Source: Labilithrix luteola
GTDB taxonomy: Bacteria > Myxococcota_A > Polyangia > Polyangiales > Polyangiaceae
DNA: 6,336 bases
NCBI GenBank assembly: GCA_026225435.1
Contig: JAMFST010001071.1
Span: 1-6,336 of the forward strand
Direction of reading: 5' to 3'
The notes beneath the pieces were generated by a model. That model had not been told where the DNA came from. It saw only the letters and a list, made by a program, of their open reading frames with translations, and ran no database searches. Shown here piece by piece: positions 1 to 5,499 of this stretch; positions within the stretch are counted from its first letter, which is position 1; each line of letters begins with the position of its first letter. A program made the translations under genes and the position numbers.

Positions 1-1
1 C

Positions 2-160
2 GGCGGCGGGCACTTCACCATCAAGGTGGAGAGCCCGGTCTTCGCCGGCAAGTCGATGCTCCAGTCGCAGCGCCTGGTCTACGGCGCCATCGCCCACCTG
101 ATGGCCGGCGACCGCGCACCGATCCACGCCGTGGATTCGCTGGTTACGAAGTCCGTATAG
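2..160 (+). CDS. BolA family protein, 3' end (5' part outside window)
   Basis: The last 52 residues of a BolA-family protein are visible, reading in frame to a TAG stop. The family's core signature is present: Gly-rich GGGHF, then IKVESPVFAGKSML, then QRLVY, then the helix GAIAHLM and the near-invariant IHAV segment. BolA proteins are small (about 75-110 residues) cytosolic partners of monothiol glutaredoxins that help handle Fe-S clusters, and some act as regulators of cell shape or stress genes. The C-terminal His of IHAV, the usual cluster or metal ligand, is kept. The family's RHRLV segment reads SQRLV here, so the second common His is replaced by Gln. The start and upstream neighbour lie outside the window. 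Family assignment is secure; which BolA subtype it belongs to cannot be decided from this fragment. Confidence 0.88.
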   Translation, partial: GGGHFTIKVESPVFAGKSMLQSQRLVYGAIAHLMAGDRAPIHAVDSLVTKSV

Positions 161-188
161 AGCAGCGTCGCGCCCCGCGGGACCCGTC

Positions 189-224
189 CTGAATCTGCGA
201 GCGCGATTCGCGCTCGCTGATCAG
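189..224. terminator. Long hairpin between convergent genes, probable bidirectional terminator
   Basis: A perfect 9-bp GC-rich stem (197-205 with 209-217, GCGAGCGCG / CGCGCTCGC, loop ATT) is extended outward by TC/GA pairs and CTGA (189-192) with TCAG (221-224), interrupted by one mismatch and one bulge. It lies between the stop of the BolA gene and the stop of the convergent orphan gene, and its right foot contains that gene's TGA (221-223). Position and stability suit a bidirectional terminator or 3'-end-stabilising hairpin. There is no U-tract on either side, so it is not a classical intrinsic terminator. Confidence 0.55.
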
Positions 225-1159
225 GCGAAGCGGCTGGCGACGCCCTTGAGGAGGGTCTGCGCCACCACGACGACGGCGTCGACGCGGGTGCCCACGGCGC
301 GGATCACCTTGCCGGCCTCGGGCTTCGACCCGCGGTTCAGTGCTTCGACCGAGTCGTGCACCTGGACCTCGAGGTGGGCGAGGTAGAAGTCGCGCGCGTC
401 GGTGAGGCGGCGGCGCATGCGGAACCAGTCCGGCGAGAGGGTGGCGAGCTCGCCGTTGAGCACCTCGAGCGCGCGGAGCGTCGACTCTGCCCAGGCGTAC
501 ACGCCGCGCAGGTACTCGGTGAAGACACCGTCCTGGGCGAGCGCGTCGGCCACCTCGGGCGCGGCGGCCTCGAGATAGAGATCGTTGAGCGCGTCGCGCA
601 GCTGATTGAGCTCGGCGAGACGGGCGCCGATGGCGGCGCGGGCCACCTCGGTGGAAGGGAGCGCCGGACCGGTCGCGGTGGCGCGCTCGAGCTCGTTCAA
701 CCGCTCGGTGAAGCTGAACTGGGACGCGCCGATCTCCTCGAGGAAGCGCTGCACCACGGCGACCTCGTCGCTCCGGCGCACGCGGATGTACGACGACGAG
801 ATCGCGGCCTCGGACTCGGCCGAGAGGGAAGGGGGCGGGACGCTGGTGCCGTCGTTGGCGTGCCGGGCGATGGCACCCAGGGCGCCGAGCTGGCCGCTCC
901 CCTCGGGGACGGCGAACAGCTCGCTCACGTACGACTCGATGGGGGCGGGCTGCTCGATGGGCGAGACCGCGGAGACCCGGTCCCCTTCATCGAGGACGTC
1001 CTCGACTTCACCGTCGAACCACTCCGCGTCCAGCGCGGTGGCCACGGCCGGTGCCGCGAACGCGAGCTGGCCAGGCAACCCGGGCAAGGTTGACGTCGCC
1101 GTCGCCGGCTTGGCCGTGGGCGTGCGCCTGTGAAGAAGCGGAAGAGGGTCTGCGCTCAT
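221..1159 (-). CDS. Orphan helical protein, 312 aa, unknown function
   Basis: I do not recognise this protein. The chosen ATG at 1159 gives 312 residues (MSADPLPLLHRR...) and has AGGA about 10 nt upstream. An in-frame TTG at 1222 would add 21 residues, but it has no ribosome-binding site and the added residues look non-coding. Residues 1-45 are rich in Pro, Ala and Thr, and 46-80 are acidic (EWFDGEVEDVLDEGD), so the N-terminal 120 residues are probably disordered. Residues 130-275 are strongly helical with heptad-like Leu/Ala spacing, for example ARLAELNQLRDALNDLY and WAESTLRALEVLNGELATL, then RMRRRLTDARDFYLAHLEVQVHD. The last 25 residues form an amphipathic helix. No signal peptide, clear membrane span or catalytic motif is visible. 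It may be a scaffold or a partner-binding coiled-coil protein, but that is a guess. It is transcribed alone, divergent from dus and convergent with the BolA gene. Confidence 0.85.
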   Translation of the reverse strand: MSADPLPLLHRRTPTAKPATATSTLPGLPGQLAFAAPAVATALDAEWFDGEVEDVLDEGDRVSAVSPIEQPAPIESYVSELFAVPEGSGQLGALGAIARHANDGTSVPPPSLSAESEAAISSSYIRVRRSDEVAVVQRFLEEIGASQFSFTERLNELERATATGPALPSTEVARAAIGARLAELNQLRDALNDLYLEAAAPEVADALAQDGVFTEYLRGVYAWAESTLRALEVLNGELATLSPDWFRMRRRLTDARDFYLAHLEVQVHDSVEALNRGSKPEAGKVIRAVGTRVDAVVVVAQTLLKGVASRFA

Positions 1160-1177
1160 TGAAGTACTGTCCTGTGT

Positions 1178-1190
1178 CAGTGCGTCACTG
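1178..1190. promoter_or_regulatory. Short dyad in the divergent intergenic region, possible operator
   Basis: CAGTG CGT CACTG is a perfect 5-bp inverted repeat with a 3-nt spacer. It sits about 19 nt upstream of the orphan gene's ATG, inside the 181-nt gene-free region (1160-1340) shared with the divergent dus gene. A repressor site would be well placed here. The arms are short, and I see no convincing -35/-10 pair in this interval on either strand, so the support is only positional. Confidence 0.2.
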
Positions 1191-1340
1191 TGCTGGTGCG
1201 CGCAACCGGGATCACATGGCAAACCCGGTCGAATGTAGCCCGGATGGAAACCTTCAGTCGGGGCGCCAGATGAGGCGGTCGATCACGCCGTCCTCGCCAG
1301 CTCGTCGGCATGGAGCTACATCGCCGCGGTGGATCCGGTC

Positions 1341-2318
1341 ATGAGCGCCTCCTTCGATGCACTGTTCGCCAACAAGCCCGTGGTGCTGGCGCCCATGGAG
1401 GACGTCACCGACTCGGTCTTTCGCAAGCTTTGCCGCAGCCTTGGCGCGGATCTGTGCGTCACCGAGTTCGTCAACGTCGAGGGGCTGCTGCGCGGCTGCG
1501 GGCGCGCGCGCCGCAAGATCCAGCTCGATGCGGACGACAGCCCGACCGCCATCCAGATCTACGGCTCGGATCCCGACCGCCTGGCCGAGGCCTCCGAGGT
1601 CGCGGCGGCCGCCGGCCCCGTCTACCTCGACATCAACTGCGGCTGCTGGGTGCCCAAGATCGCCGGGCGCGGCGCCGGCGCCGGCTGGCTGCGCGACCCC
1701 GACGCGATGGTCCGCATGGCCGAGATGGTCGTGAAGCGGGTGAACATCCCCGTGACCGTGAAGACGCGCATCGGCTGGGGCCCCGAGTCGCACATGCCCA
1801 TCGTCGACCTGGCCAAGCGGCTGGAGGACGTCGGCGTGCGCGCGCTCACCGTCCACTGCCGCACCGCCTCGATGGGCCACTCGGGCGCCGCCGACTGGAG
1901 CTGGGCCGGCCGCGCGCGCGAGAAGGTCACCATCCCCGTGCTGGTCAACGGCGACGTCTGCACCGGCGAGGACGCCGAGCGCGCCATCGCCGAGACGGGA
2001 TGCGCCGGCGTGATGGTCGGTCGCCGCGCCATCGAGCACCCCTGGGTGTTCCGCGAGGCGCGCGCCCGGCTCGACACCGGCGTCGACCTCCCCGGCCCGA
2101 CCAACGAGGAGCGCCTCGAGCTGTGCCGCGTGCACCTGCAGGCCAACGTCGACCTGCGCGGTGAGCCTTGGGGCGTGCGCGTCACCCGCCGCCACCTCTC
2201 GGGCTACCTGCGCGGTCTCCCGGGTGCCGCCGAGCTCCGCCGCAGCCTCAACGTCTGCGACTCGCTCCAGGGCTGCTTCGAGATCCTCGACCAGTCCGAC
2301 GCCGCCCGCGCTGCCTGA
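1341..2318 (+). CDS. dus: tRNA-dihydrouridine synthase (Dus family)
   Basis: This enzyme reduces specific uridines of tRNA to dihydrouridine using FMN and NAD(P)H in the cytosol. From ATG 1341 it is 325 residues, normal for the family. The TIM-barrel order is complete: the N-terminal LAPMEDVTDSVFRKLC motif (about 16-31), AIQIYGSDP (70-78), DINCGC with catalytic Cys102, VKTRIG with Lys141 and Arg143, TVHCRT with His172, NGDV (203-206), and the FMN-phosphate loop GVMVGRRAI (223-231). The C-terminal helical domain follows from about 255. The catalytic motif reads Gly-Cys-Trp-Val where most Dus proteins have Gly-Cys-Pro; the following GRGAGAGWLRDP stretch is well conserved. GGTGGA 7 nt upstream favours ATG 1341, although GTG 1329 in the same frame would add only four residues. 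Whether it is closer to DusA, DusB or DusC, and so which tRNA position it modifies, is not resolved. It is followed after 1 nt by the EVE gene. Confidence 0.95.
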   Translation: MSASFDALFANKPVVLAPMEDVTDSVFRKLCRSLGADLCVTEFVNVEGLLRGCGRARRKIQLDADDSPTAIQIYGSDPDRLAEASEVAAAAGPVYLDINCGCWVPKIAGRGAGAGWLRDPDAMVRMAEMVVKRVNIPVTVKTRIGWGPESHMPIVDLAKRLEDVGVRALTVHCRTASMGHSGAADWSWAGRAREKVTIPVLVNGDVCTGEDAERAIAETGCAGVMVGRRAIEHPWVFREARARLDTGVDLPGPTNEERLELCRVHLQANVDLRGEPWGVRVTRRHLSGYLRGLPGAAELRRSLNVCDSLQGCFEILDQSDAARAA

Positions 2319-2319
2319 C

Positions 2320-2784
2320 ATGGCCACCGGCTCCGCCAGCAAGAGAGCCGCTGCCGTTGGCAGCTGGGGCATCTGGCTCGTGAAGAGCGAGCCTTCGGTC
2401 TACGCCTTCGATCAGCTGGTCAAGGACGGGCACACCGTCTGGGACGGCGTGCGCAACCCCGAGGCCCGCGCGAACCTCCGCGCCATGAAGCTCGGCGACC
2501 GGGTGCTCTACTACCACTCGAACGAGGGTAAGGAGATCGTCGGGATGGCCGAGGTGGTCCGCGAGGCTTACCCCGATCCCAAGGACGACGCCTGGAGCGC
2601 CGTCGATCTCGCCCCCACCAAGCGCTTCGCGCGCCCGGTCACCCTGGCCCAGGTGAAGGCCGACGAGCGCTTCGCCGGGATGGGCCTGGTTCGCAGATCG
2701 CGACTGTCGGTCTCGTCCGTGACCGCCGCCGAGCTGAAGGCCGTCCTCTCCCTCGCCGGCAAAGCCACGGCTATCGAGCGCTAG
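2320..2784 (+). CDS. Stand-alone EVE domain protein
   Basis: This 154-residue protein is an EVE domain with a 16-residue basic/Ala-rich N-terminal tail. EVE belongs to the PUA-like fold and is thought to bind modified bases in DNA or RNA; human THYN1 is the best-known relative. The family landmarks appear in order: WLVKSEP (19-25), YAFDQL, WDGVRN (41-46), ANLRAMKLGDRVLYYHS (51-67), GMAEVVREAYPDP (75-87), and the near-universal LVRRSRLSVSSVT (123-135), the domain's C-terminal strand. Length matches stand-alone bacterial EVE proteins. The ATG lies 1 nt after the dus stop and has no Shine-Dalgarno sequence, so translation is probably coupled to dus. Pairing with a tRNA-modifying enzyme suggests, but does not show, an RNA-related role. 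No nuclease or methyltransferase partner of a type IV restriction system is present, so a restriction role is not supported. Confidence 0.95.
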   Translation: MATGSASKRAAAVGSWGIWLVKSEPSVYAFDQLVKDGHTVWDGVRNPEARANLRAMKLGDRVLYYHSNEGKEIVGMAEVVREAYPDPKDDAWSAVDLAPTKRFARPVTLAQVKADERFAGMGLVRRSRLSVSSVTAAELKAVLSLAGKATAIER

Positions 2785-2802
2785 TCGCCGTCGCTACGAA
2801 TA

Positions 2803-2817
2803 TTTTCCCTGGGAAAA
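2803..2817. promoter_or_regulatory. Perfect AT-rich dyad upstream of the phosphoesterase gene
   Basis: TTTTCCC T GGGAAAA is a perfect 7-bp inverted repeat around a single central base, starting 19 nt after the EVE stop and ending 44 nt before the phosphoesterase start. Such an AT-rich patch is conspicuous in this GC-rich background. It could be an operator for a dimeric regulator of the phosphoesterase gene. A one-base loop makes it a poor RNA hairpin, so a protein-binding site is likelier than a terminator. A second, weaker repeat (TCCGA 2822-2826 with TCGGA 2835-2839) follows. No clear -35/-10 pair is visible. Confidence 0.35.
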
Positions 2818-2861
2818 GGCATCCGACCGCTCGTTCGGAGCATCGGACCCTGTGAGTCACC

Positions 2862-4037
2862 GTGTCCCTCTCCCGCCTCCTCACCGCCCTCTTCGTCGTC
2901 AGCTCGATCCTCGTCGGGCTACATTTTTACATCTGGACGAAGCTGGTGCGGGACGCGCAGCTGGCGGCGCCGTACCGTGAGATCGTCAGCTACCTGCTCA
3001 TCGCGCTGGCGGTGCTCATCCCGCTGGTGATGGCCAGCTCGCGCGCGCTCCCCCGGGCCGTGGTCGCCCCGCTCGCCTGGGTCGTCTACGTCTGGATGGG
3101 GCTCATCTTCTTCCTCTTCTTCCTGAGCCTCGGCGCCGACGCGCTCGTCCTCGGTGGCCGCCTGGTCGGCAAGCTGTCCGGCGCGCAGCCGGATCCCGAG
3201 CGCCGCGTGCTGCTCGCCAAGGCGGTGGCCATCGTCGTCGCCGGCGGCAGCGCCATCCTCGGCGGCATCGCCATGAATTCGGCGCTCGGCGTCGTCGCGG
3301 TGAAGCGCGTCCCGGTGCGCCTCACCAAGCTGCCCACGCAGCTCTCCGGCTACACCATCGTGCAGGTCTCGGACATCCACGTCGGCCCGACCATCGGCCG
3401 CGCCTTCATCGAGCAGATCGTCGCCAGCATCAACGCGCTCAAGCCGGATCTTGTCGCCATCACCGGCGACCTGGTCGACGGCAGCGTGGCCGAGCTCGGG
3501 CACCTGGTCGAGCCGCTGCGCGAGCTGCAGGCGAAGGACGGGGTCTACTGCGTCACCGGCAACCACGAGTACTACTCGGGCGCGGACGAGTGGATCCAGT
3601 ACCTCGGCACCCTCGGCGTGAAGGTCCTGCGCAACGAGCGCGTCACCATCTGCGCCGGCCCCGGAGGCGCCTGTTTCGACCTCGCCGGCGTCGACGACTG
3701 GACGGCGAAGGGGTTCGGAAAAGGCCACGGCGCGAACCTCCCGCGCGCGCTCGAGGGGCGCGATACGAGCCGCCCGCTGGTTCTCCTCGCGCACCAGCCC
3801 AAGGCCGCGCCGGAAGCGGCGGAGCTGGGCGTCGATCTGCAGCTGTCCGGGCACACCCACGGCGGCCAGCTCGTCCCCTTCAACTGGCTGGTGAAGCTGG
3901 AGCAACCGTACGTGAGCGGCCTGTACGCGCTCGGCGAGACCCAGCTCTACGTCAGCAATGGCACCGGCTACTGGGGCCCTCCGATGCGCCTCGGCGCCCC
4001 GGCCGAGATCACCCGGCTGGAGCTGTCGACGACCTGA
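2862..4037 (+). CDS. Membrane-anchored metallophosphoesterase (YkuE/YaeI-like)
   Basis: This 391-residue protein couples an N-terminal membrane domain to a calcineurin-like metallophosphoesterase domain. Four hydrophobic segments lie at about 4-26, 42-60, 68-95 and 118-140. The catalytic domain starts near 155 and has every dimetal-centre motif: DIH (Asp171, His173), GDLVDG (Asp203), GNHE (Asn234, His235), LAHQP (His311) and GHTHGGQ (His331, His333). Relatives hydrolyse phosphoester or pyrophosphate bonds, and some act on envelope lipids such as UDP-diacylglucosamine; the substrate here cannot be read from sequence. The GTG at 2862 is the earliest possible start, since an in-frame TGA lies 9 nt upstream, and GTGA 6 nt before it can pair with the anti-Shine-Dalgarno sequence. 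The 77-nt gap with a dyad suggests its own promoter. Its last 29 bp overlap the end of the convergent deacetylase gene. Confidence 0.94.
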   Translation: MSLSRLLTALFVVSSILVGLHFYIWTKLVRDAQLAAPYREIVSYLLIALAVLIPLVMASSRALPRAVVAPLAWVVYVWMGLIFFLFFLSLGADALVLGGRLVGKLSGAQPDPERRVLLAKAVAIVVAGGSAILGGIAMNSALGVVAVKRVPVRLTKLPTQLSGYTIVQVSDIHVGPTIGRAFIEQIVASINALKPDLVAITGDLVDGSVAELGHLVEPLRELQAKDGVYCVTGNHEYYSGADEWIQYLGTLGVKVLRNERVTICAGPGGACFDLAGVDDWTAKGFGKGHGANLPRALEGRDTSRPLVLLAHQPKAAPEAAELGVDLQLSGHTHGGQLVPFNWLVKLEQPYVSGLYALGETQLYVSNGTGYWGPPMRLGAPAEITRLELSTT

Positions 4038-5088
4038 GTCCGCGCACGCGGGGCCACGCCGGGCCGTGGAGCTCGACGAGCTGCGCGACGATCGCGGCCT
4101 CGGTGGCACCTGGTGGCGGGAGCTCCTCGGCGAAGCTCGCCGGATCGAGCGCGGCTTCGAGCACCGCGGCGATGCTGTCGGCGAGGGCCGCGCGGTCGTA
4201 GCCACCTTCCAGGACGAAGACGGTGCGGCCGGCGCAGACGCGATCGGCCACGCCGCAGAGGAGCGCGGCGAGACGACCGAAGCCGCGCGCGGTGATGCGC
4301 TGGTCCGCCGTGCGGTCGTCGGCGTGCGCGTCGAAGCCGGCGGAGACGAGGATCAGATCCGGTGCGAAGTCCTCGAGCACCGGCGCGGTGATCGCCTGAT
4401 GGAGGCGGAGCAGCTGCGCGTCGGTCGCCTCGTAGGGGAGCGGGAGGTTCACGGTGAAGCCCTTGCCCGCACCGCGCCCGGTCTCCTTGTAGAACCCGCC
4501 GGTCGGCGGAAAGAGCTTGTGCTGGTGCGAGGAGACGAAGAGCACGTCGCGCCGCATCTCGAACGAGCGCTGCGTGCCGTTGCCGTGGTGGACATCCCAG
4601 TCGACGATCGCGACCCGCTTGCAGCCATGCGCGTCGATGGAGTGCTGCGCGGCGATCGCCACGCTGTTGAAGAAGCAGTAGCCCATCGCGCGGTCGACCT
4701 CGGCGTGATGCCCCGGAGGCCGCCCGAGCGCGAAAGCACGCGTCGCCTCGGGTGCATCGGCGAGCGCGAAGACCGCGTCGACGCCACCGACCGCGGCGCC
4801 GGCGGAGAGGAGCGCCGCGCGGTAGGTCCCGCCGTACGCCGCGGTGTCCTCGTCGAACACGACCGGTTCGGGCGCCCCCTCCGTCGCCGCGATCGCCTCC
4901 ACGTAGAGCGGATGATGGATGCGCTCGACCTGCGCGCGGGTCGCGGGGACGACCGGGTAGCGCCCGATCCGATCCCCGAGCCGCGCCGCCCCCTCGCGCG
5001 CCGCCTTGCTCCGCGCCGGCCGCTCGGGATGCGTCGCATCCACCTCGTGAGCGTCGAACGCCTCCGTGTCTCCGACGACGACGCGCAT
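4009..5088 (-). CDS. Histone deacetylase / acetylpolyamine amidohydrolase family protein
   Basis: This is a zinc-dependent amidohydrolase of 359 residues, the usual size for bacterial class II-like HDACs, which remove acetyl groups from lysines, polyamines or small molecules in the cytosol. All key motifs are present: HPERPARS (20-27) near the N-terminus, RPPGHHAE with the catalytic His pair 127/128, GYCFFNSVAIAA (136-147), DWDVHHGNGTQ (163-173) with zinc ligands Asp165 and His167, SAGFDAH (249-255) with the third ligand Asp253, and LEGGYD (293-298) with catalytic Tyr297. It should be active. After SAGFDAH the common Asp-Pro-Leu is replaced by DDRTAD, which may affect loop shape. ATG 5088 fits the family N-terminus; the open frame continues upstream to 5490, but that part does not resemble the family and lies opposite the next gene. 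There is no Shine-Dalgarno sequence, while TACGAT lies 7 nt upstream. The substrate is unknown; Myxococcota-type genomes carry several such paralogues. Confidence 0.94.
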   Translation of the reverse strand: MRVVVGDTEAFDAHEVDATHPERPARSKAAREGAARLGDRIGRYPVVPATRAQVERIHHPLYVEAIAATEGAPEPVVFDEDTAAYGGTYRAALLSAGAAVGGVDAVFALADAPEATRAFALGRPPGHHAEVDRAMGYCFFNSVAIAAQHSIDAHGCKRVAIVDWDVHHGNGTQRSFEMRRDVLFVSSHQHKLFPPTGGFYKETGRGAGKGFTVNLPLPYEATDAQLLRLHQAITAPVLEDFAPDLILVSAGFDAHADDRTADQRITARGFGRLAALLCGVADRVCAGRTVFVLEGGYDRAALADSIAAVLEAALDPASFAEELPPPGATEAAIVAQLVELHGPAWPRVRGLRSSTAPAG

Positions 5089-5095
5089 GGCGCGG

Positions 5096-5101
5096 ATCGT
5101 A
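5096..5101 (-). promoter_or_regulatory. Candidate -10 element of the deacetylase gene (leaderless type)
   Basis: On the minus strand TACGAT (4 of 6 matches to TATAAT, keeping the key TA...T positions) ends 7 nt before the ATG at 5088. At that distance transcription would begin at or next to the start codon, which agrees with the lack of any ribosome-binding site. No convincing -35 element is seen. Inference from spacing only. Confidence 0.3.
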
Positions 5102-5157
5102 GACCCTCGTTGCCGTTGAGAACCAGCGCCGCGGCAGCCAACTACCCTCGGCGGTGC

Positions 5158-5163
5158 TAAGCT
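5158..5163 (+). promoter_or_regulatory. Candidate -10 element of the two-gene cassette (leaderless type)
   Basis: TAAGCT (TAnnnT pattern) ends 6 nt before the ATG at 5170, and no Shine-Dalgarno sequence precedes that ATG. The 81-nt divergent region 5089-5169 therefore carries a TAnnnT box at nearly the same distance from each of the two start codons. No -35 element stands out about 17 nt upstream. Confidence 0.28.
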
Positions 5164-5169
5164 CACCGC

Positions 5170-5499
5170 ATGGAACGCGACAAGGCCGAAGCGGCCCGCG
5201 AGCTCGCCAACTGGCACTATGGGGTGGAGCCGGACCTCACGCAGGTGATCCGTATCATCACGGACAACGAGGACGACCCCGGGGAGCCGATCAAGCTCCT
5301 GGAAGTGAATGCAGCCACGTTCGCCACGGGCTCCGTAGAGCCATACGCCTTCGCGGCCTCTGCTTCGACGCCGTTCCCCACCGTGATCGCGGAGGTTACG
5401 CCCGAGGAGTTCGCTCGTATCGAGGCGAAGGAGATCGAGCTCCCTGAGGGCTGGTCCCTCACCGACGCTCACCGCTTCCCGCGGCCGCACGCGGCGTGA
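5170..5499 (+). CDS. Small acidic orphan protein, first gene of HEPN-like cassette
   Basis: This 109-residue protein has no name that I can give. It has a helical N-terminus (ERDKAEAARELANWHYG), a strand-rich middle (TQVIRIITD, then EPIKLLEVNAATFATGSVEPYAF), and a C-terminal part with FPTVIAEVTPEEFARIEAKEIELPEGW. The run from KLLEVN to LPEGW looks like a compact alpha/beta domain with conserved-looking Gly, Pro and aromatic spacing, which suggests a real family rather than a random frame. It is acidic, has no signal peptide or membrane span, and lacks the nucleotidyltransferase GS...D.D motif that would make it an MNT partner. It uses A/T at third positions more than its neighbours do. The TGA stop overlaps the GTG start of the next gene (GTGA), so the two are almost certainly co-translated. 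It may be a partner, antitoxin or adaptor of the HEPN-like protein; that is inferred only from the coupling. Confidence 0.85.
   Translation: MERDKAEAARELANWHYGVEPDLTQVIRIITDNEDDPGEPIKLLEVNAATFATGSVEPYAFAASASTPFPTVIAEVTPEEFARIEAKEIELPEGWSLTDAHRFPRPHAA

Noticed and set aside
356..1093. 245-codon open frame on the plus strand inside the orphan gene
   Set aside because: Gly/Arg/Glu-rich repetitive translation typical of a reverse frame. The minus-strand orphan has better codon-position bias, a ribosome-binding site and plausible helices, though neither has a known domain.
1254..2372. Long open frame on the minus strand (372 codons) opposite the dus gene
   Set aside because: It is antisense to a complete Dus protein; its Ala/Gly/His/Asp-rich translation is typical of the reverse frame of a GC-rich gene, and no domain is visible.
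2320..2784. EVE protein as part of a type IV restriction system
   Set aside because: No McrB-like ATPase, endonuclease or methyltransferase gene is nearby; the neighbours are dus and a membrane phosphoesterase.
4038..4095. Several GC-rich inverted repeats after the phosphoesterase stop (for example CCGCG CA CGCGG)
   Set aside because: They lie inside the deacetylase coding region, are short, lack a U-tract, and such repeats are expected by chance at this GC content.
2919..4205. 428-codon open frame on the minus strand opposite the phosphoesterase gene
   Set aside because: The plus-strand product has every metallophosphoesterase motif; the minus frame gives low-complexity Arg/Asp/Ala sequence with no recognisable fold.
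3958..5160. 400-codon open frame on the plus strand opposite the deacetylase gene
   Set aside because: Shadow of the deacetylase, whose catalytic motifs are all intact on the minus strand.
5089..5490. N-terminal extension of the deacetylase frame up to 5490
   Set aside because: The extra 134 residues do not resemble the family, lie antisense to the 109-residue gene, and the family N-terminus begins naturally at ATG 5088.
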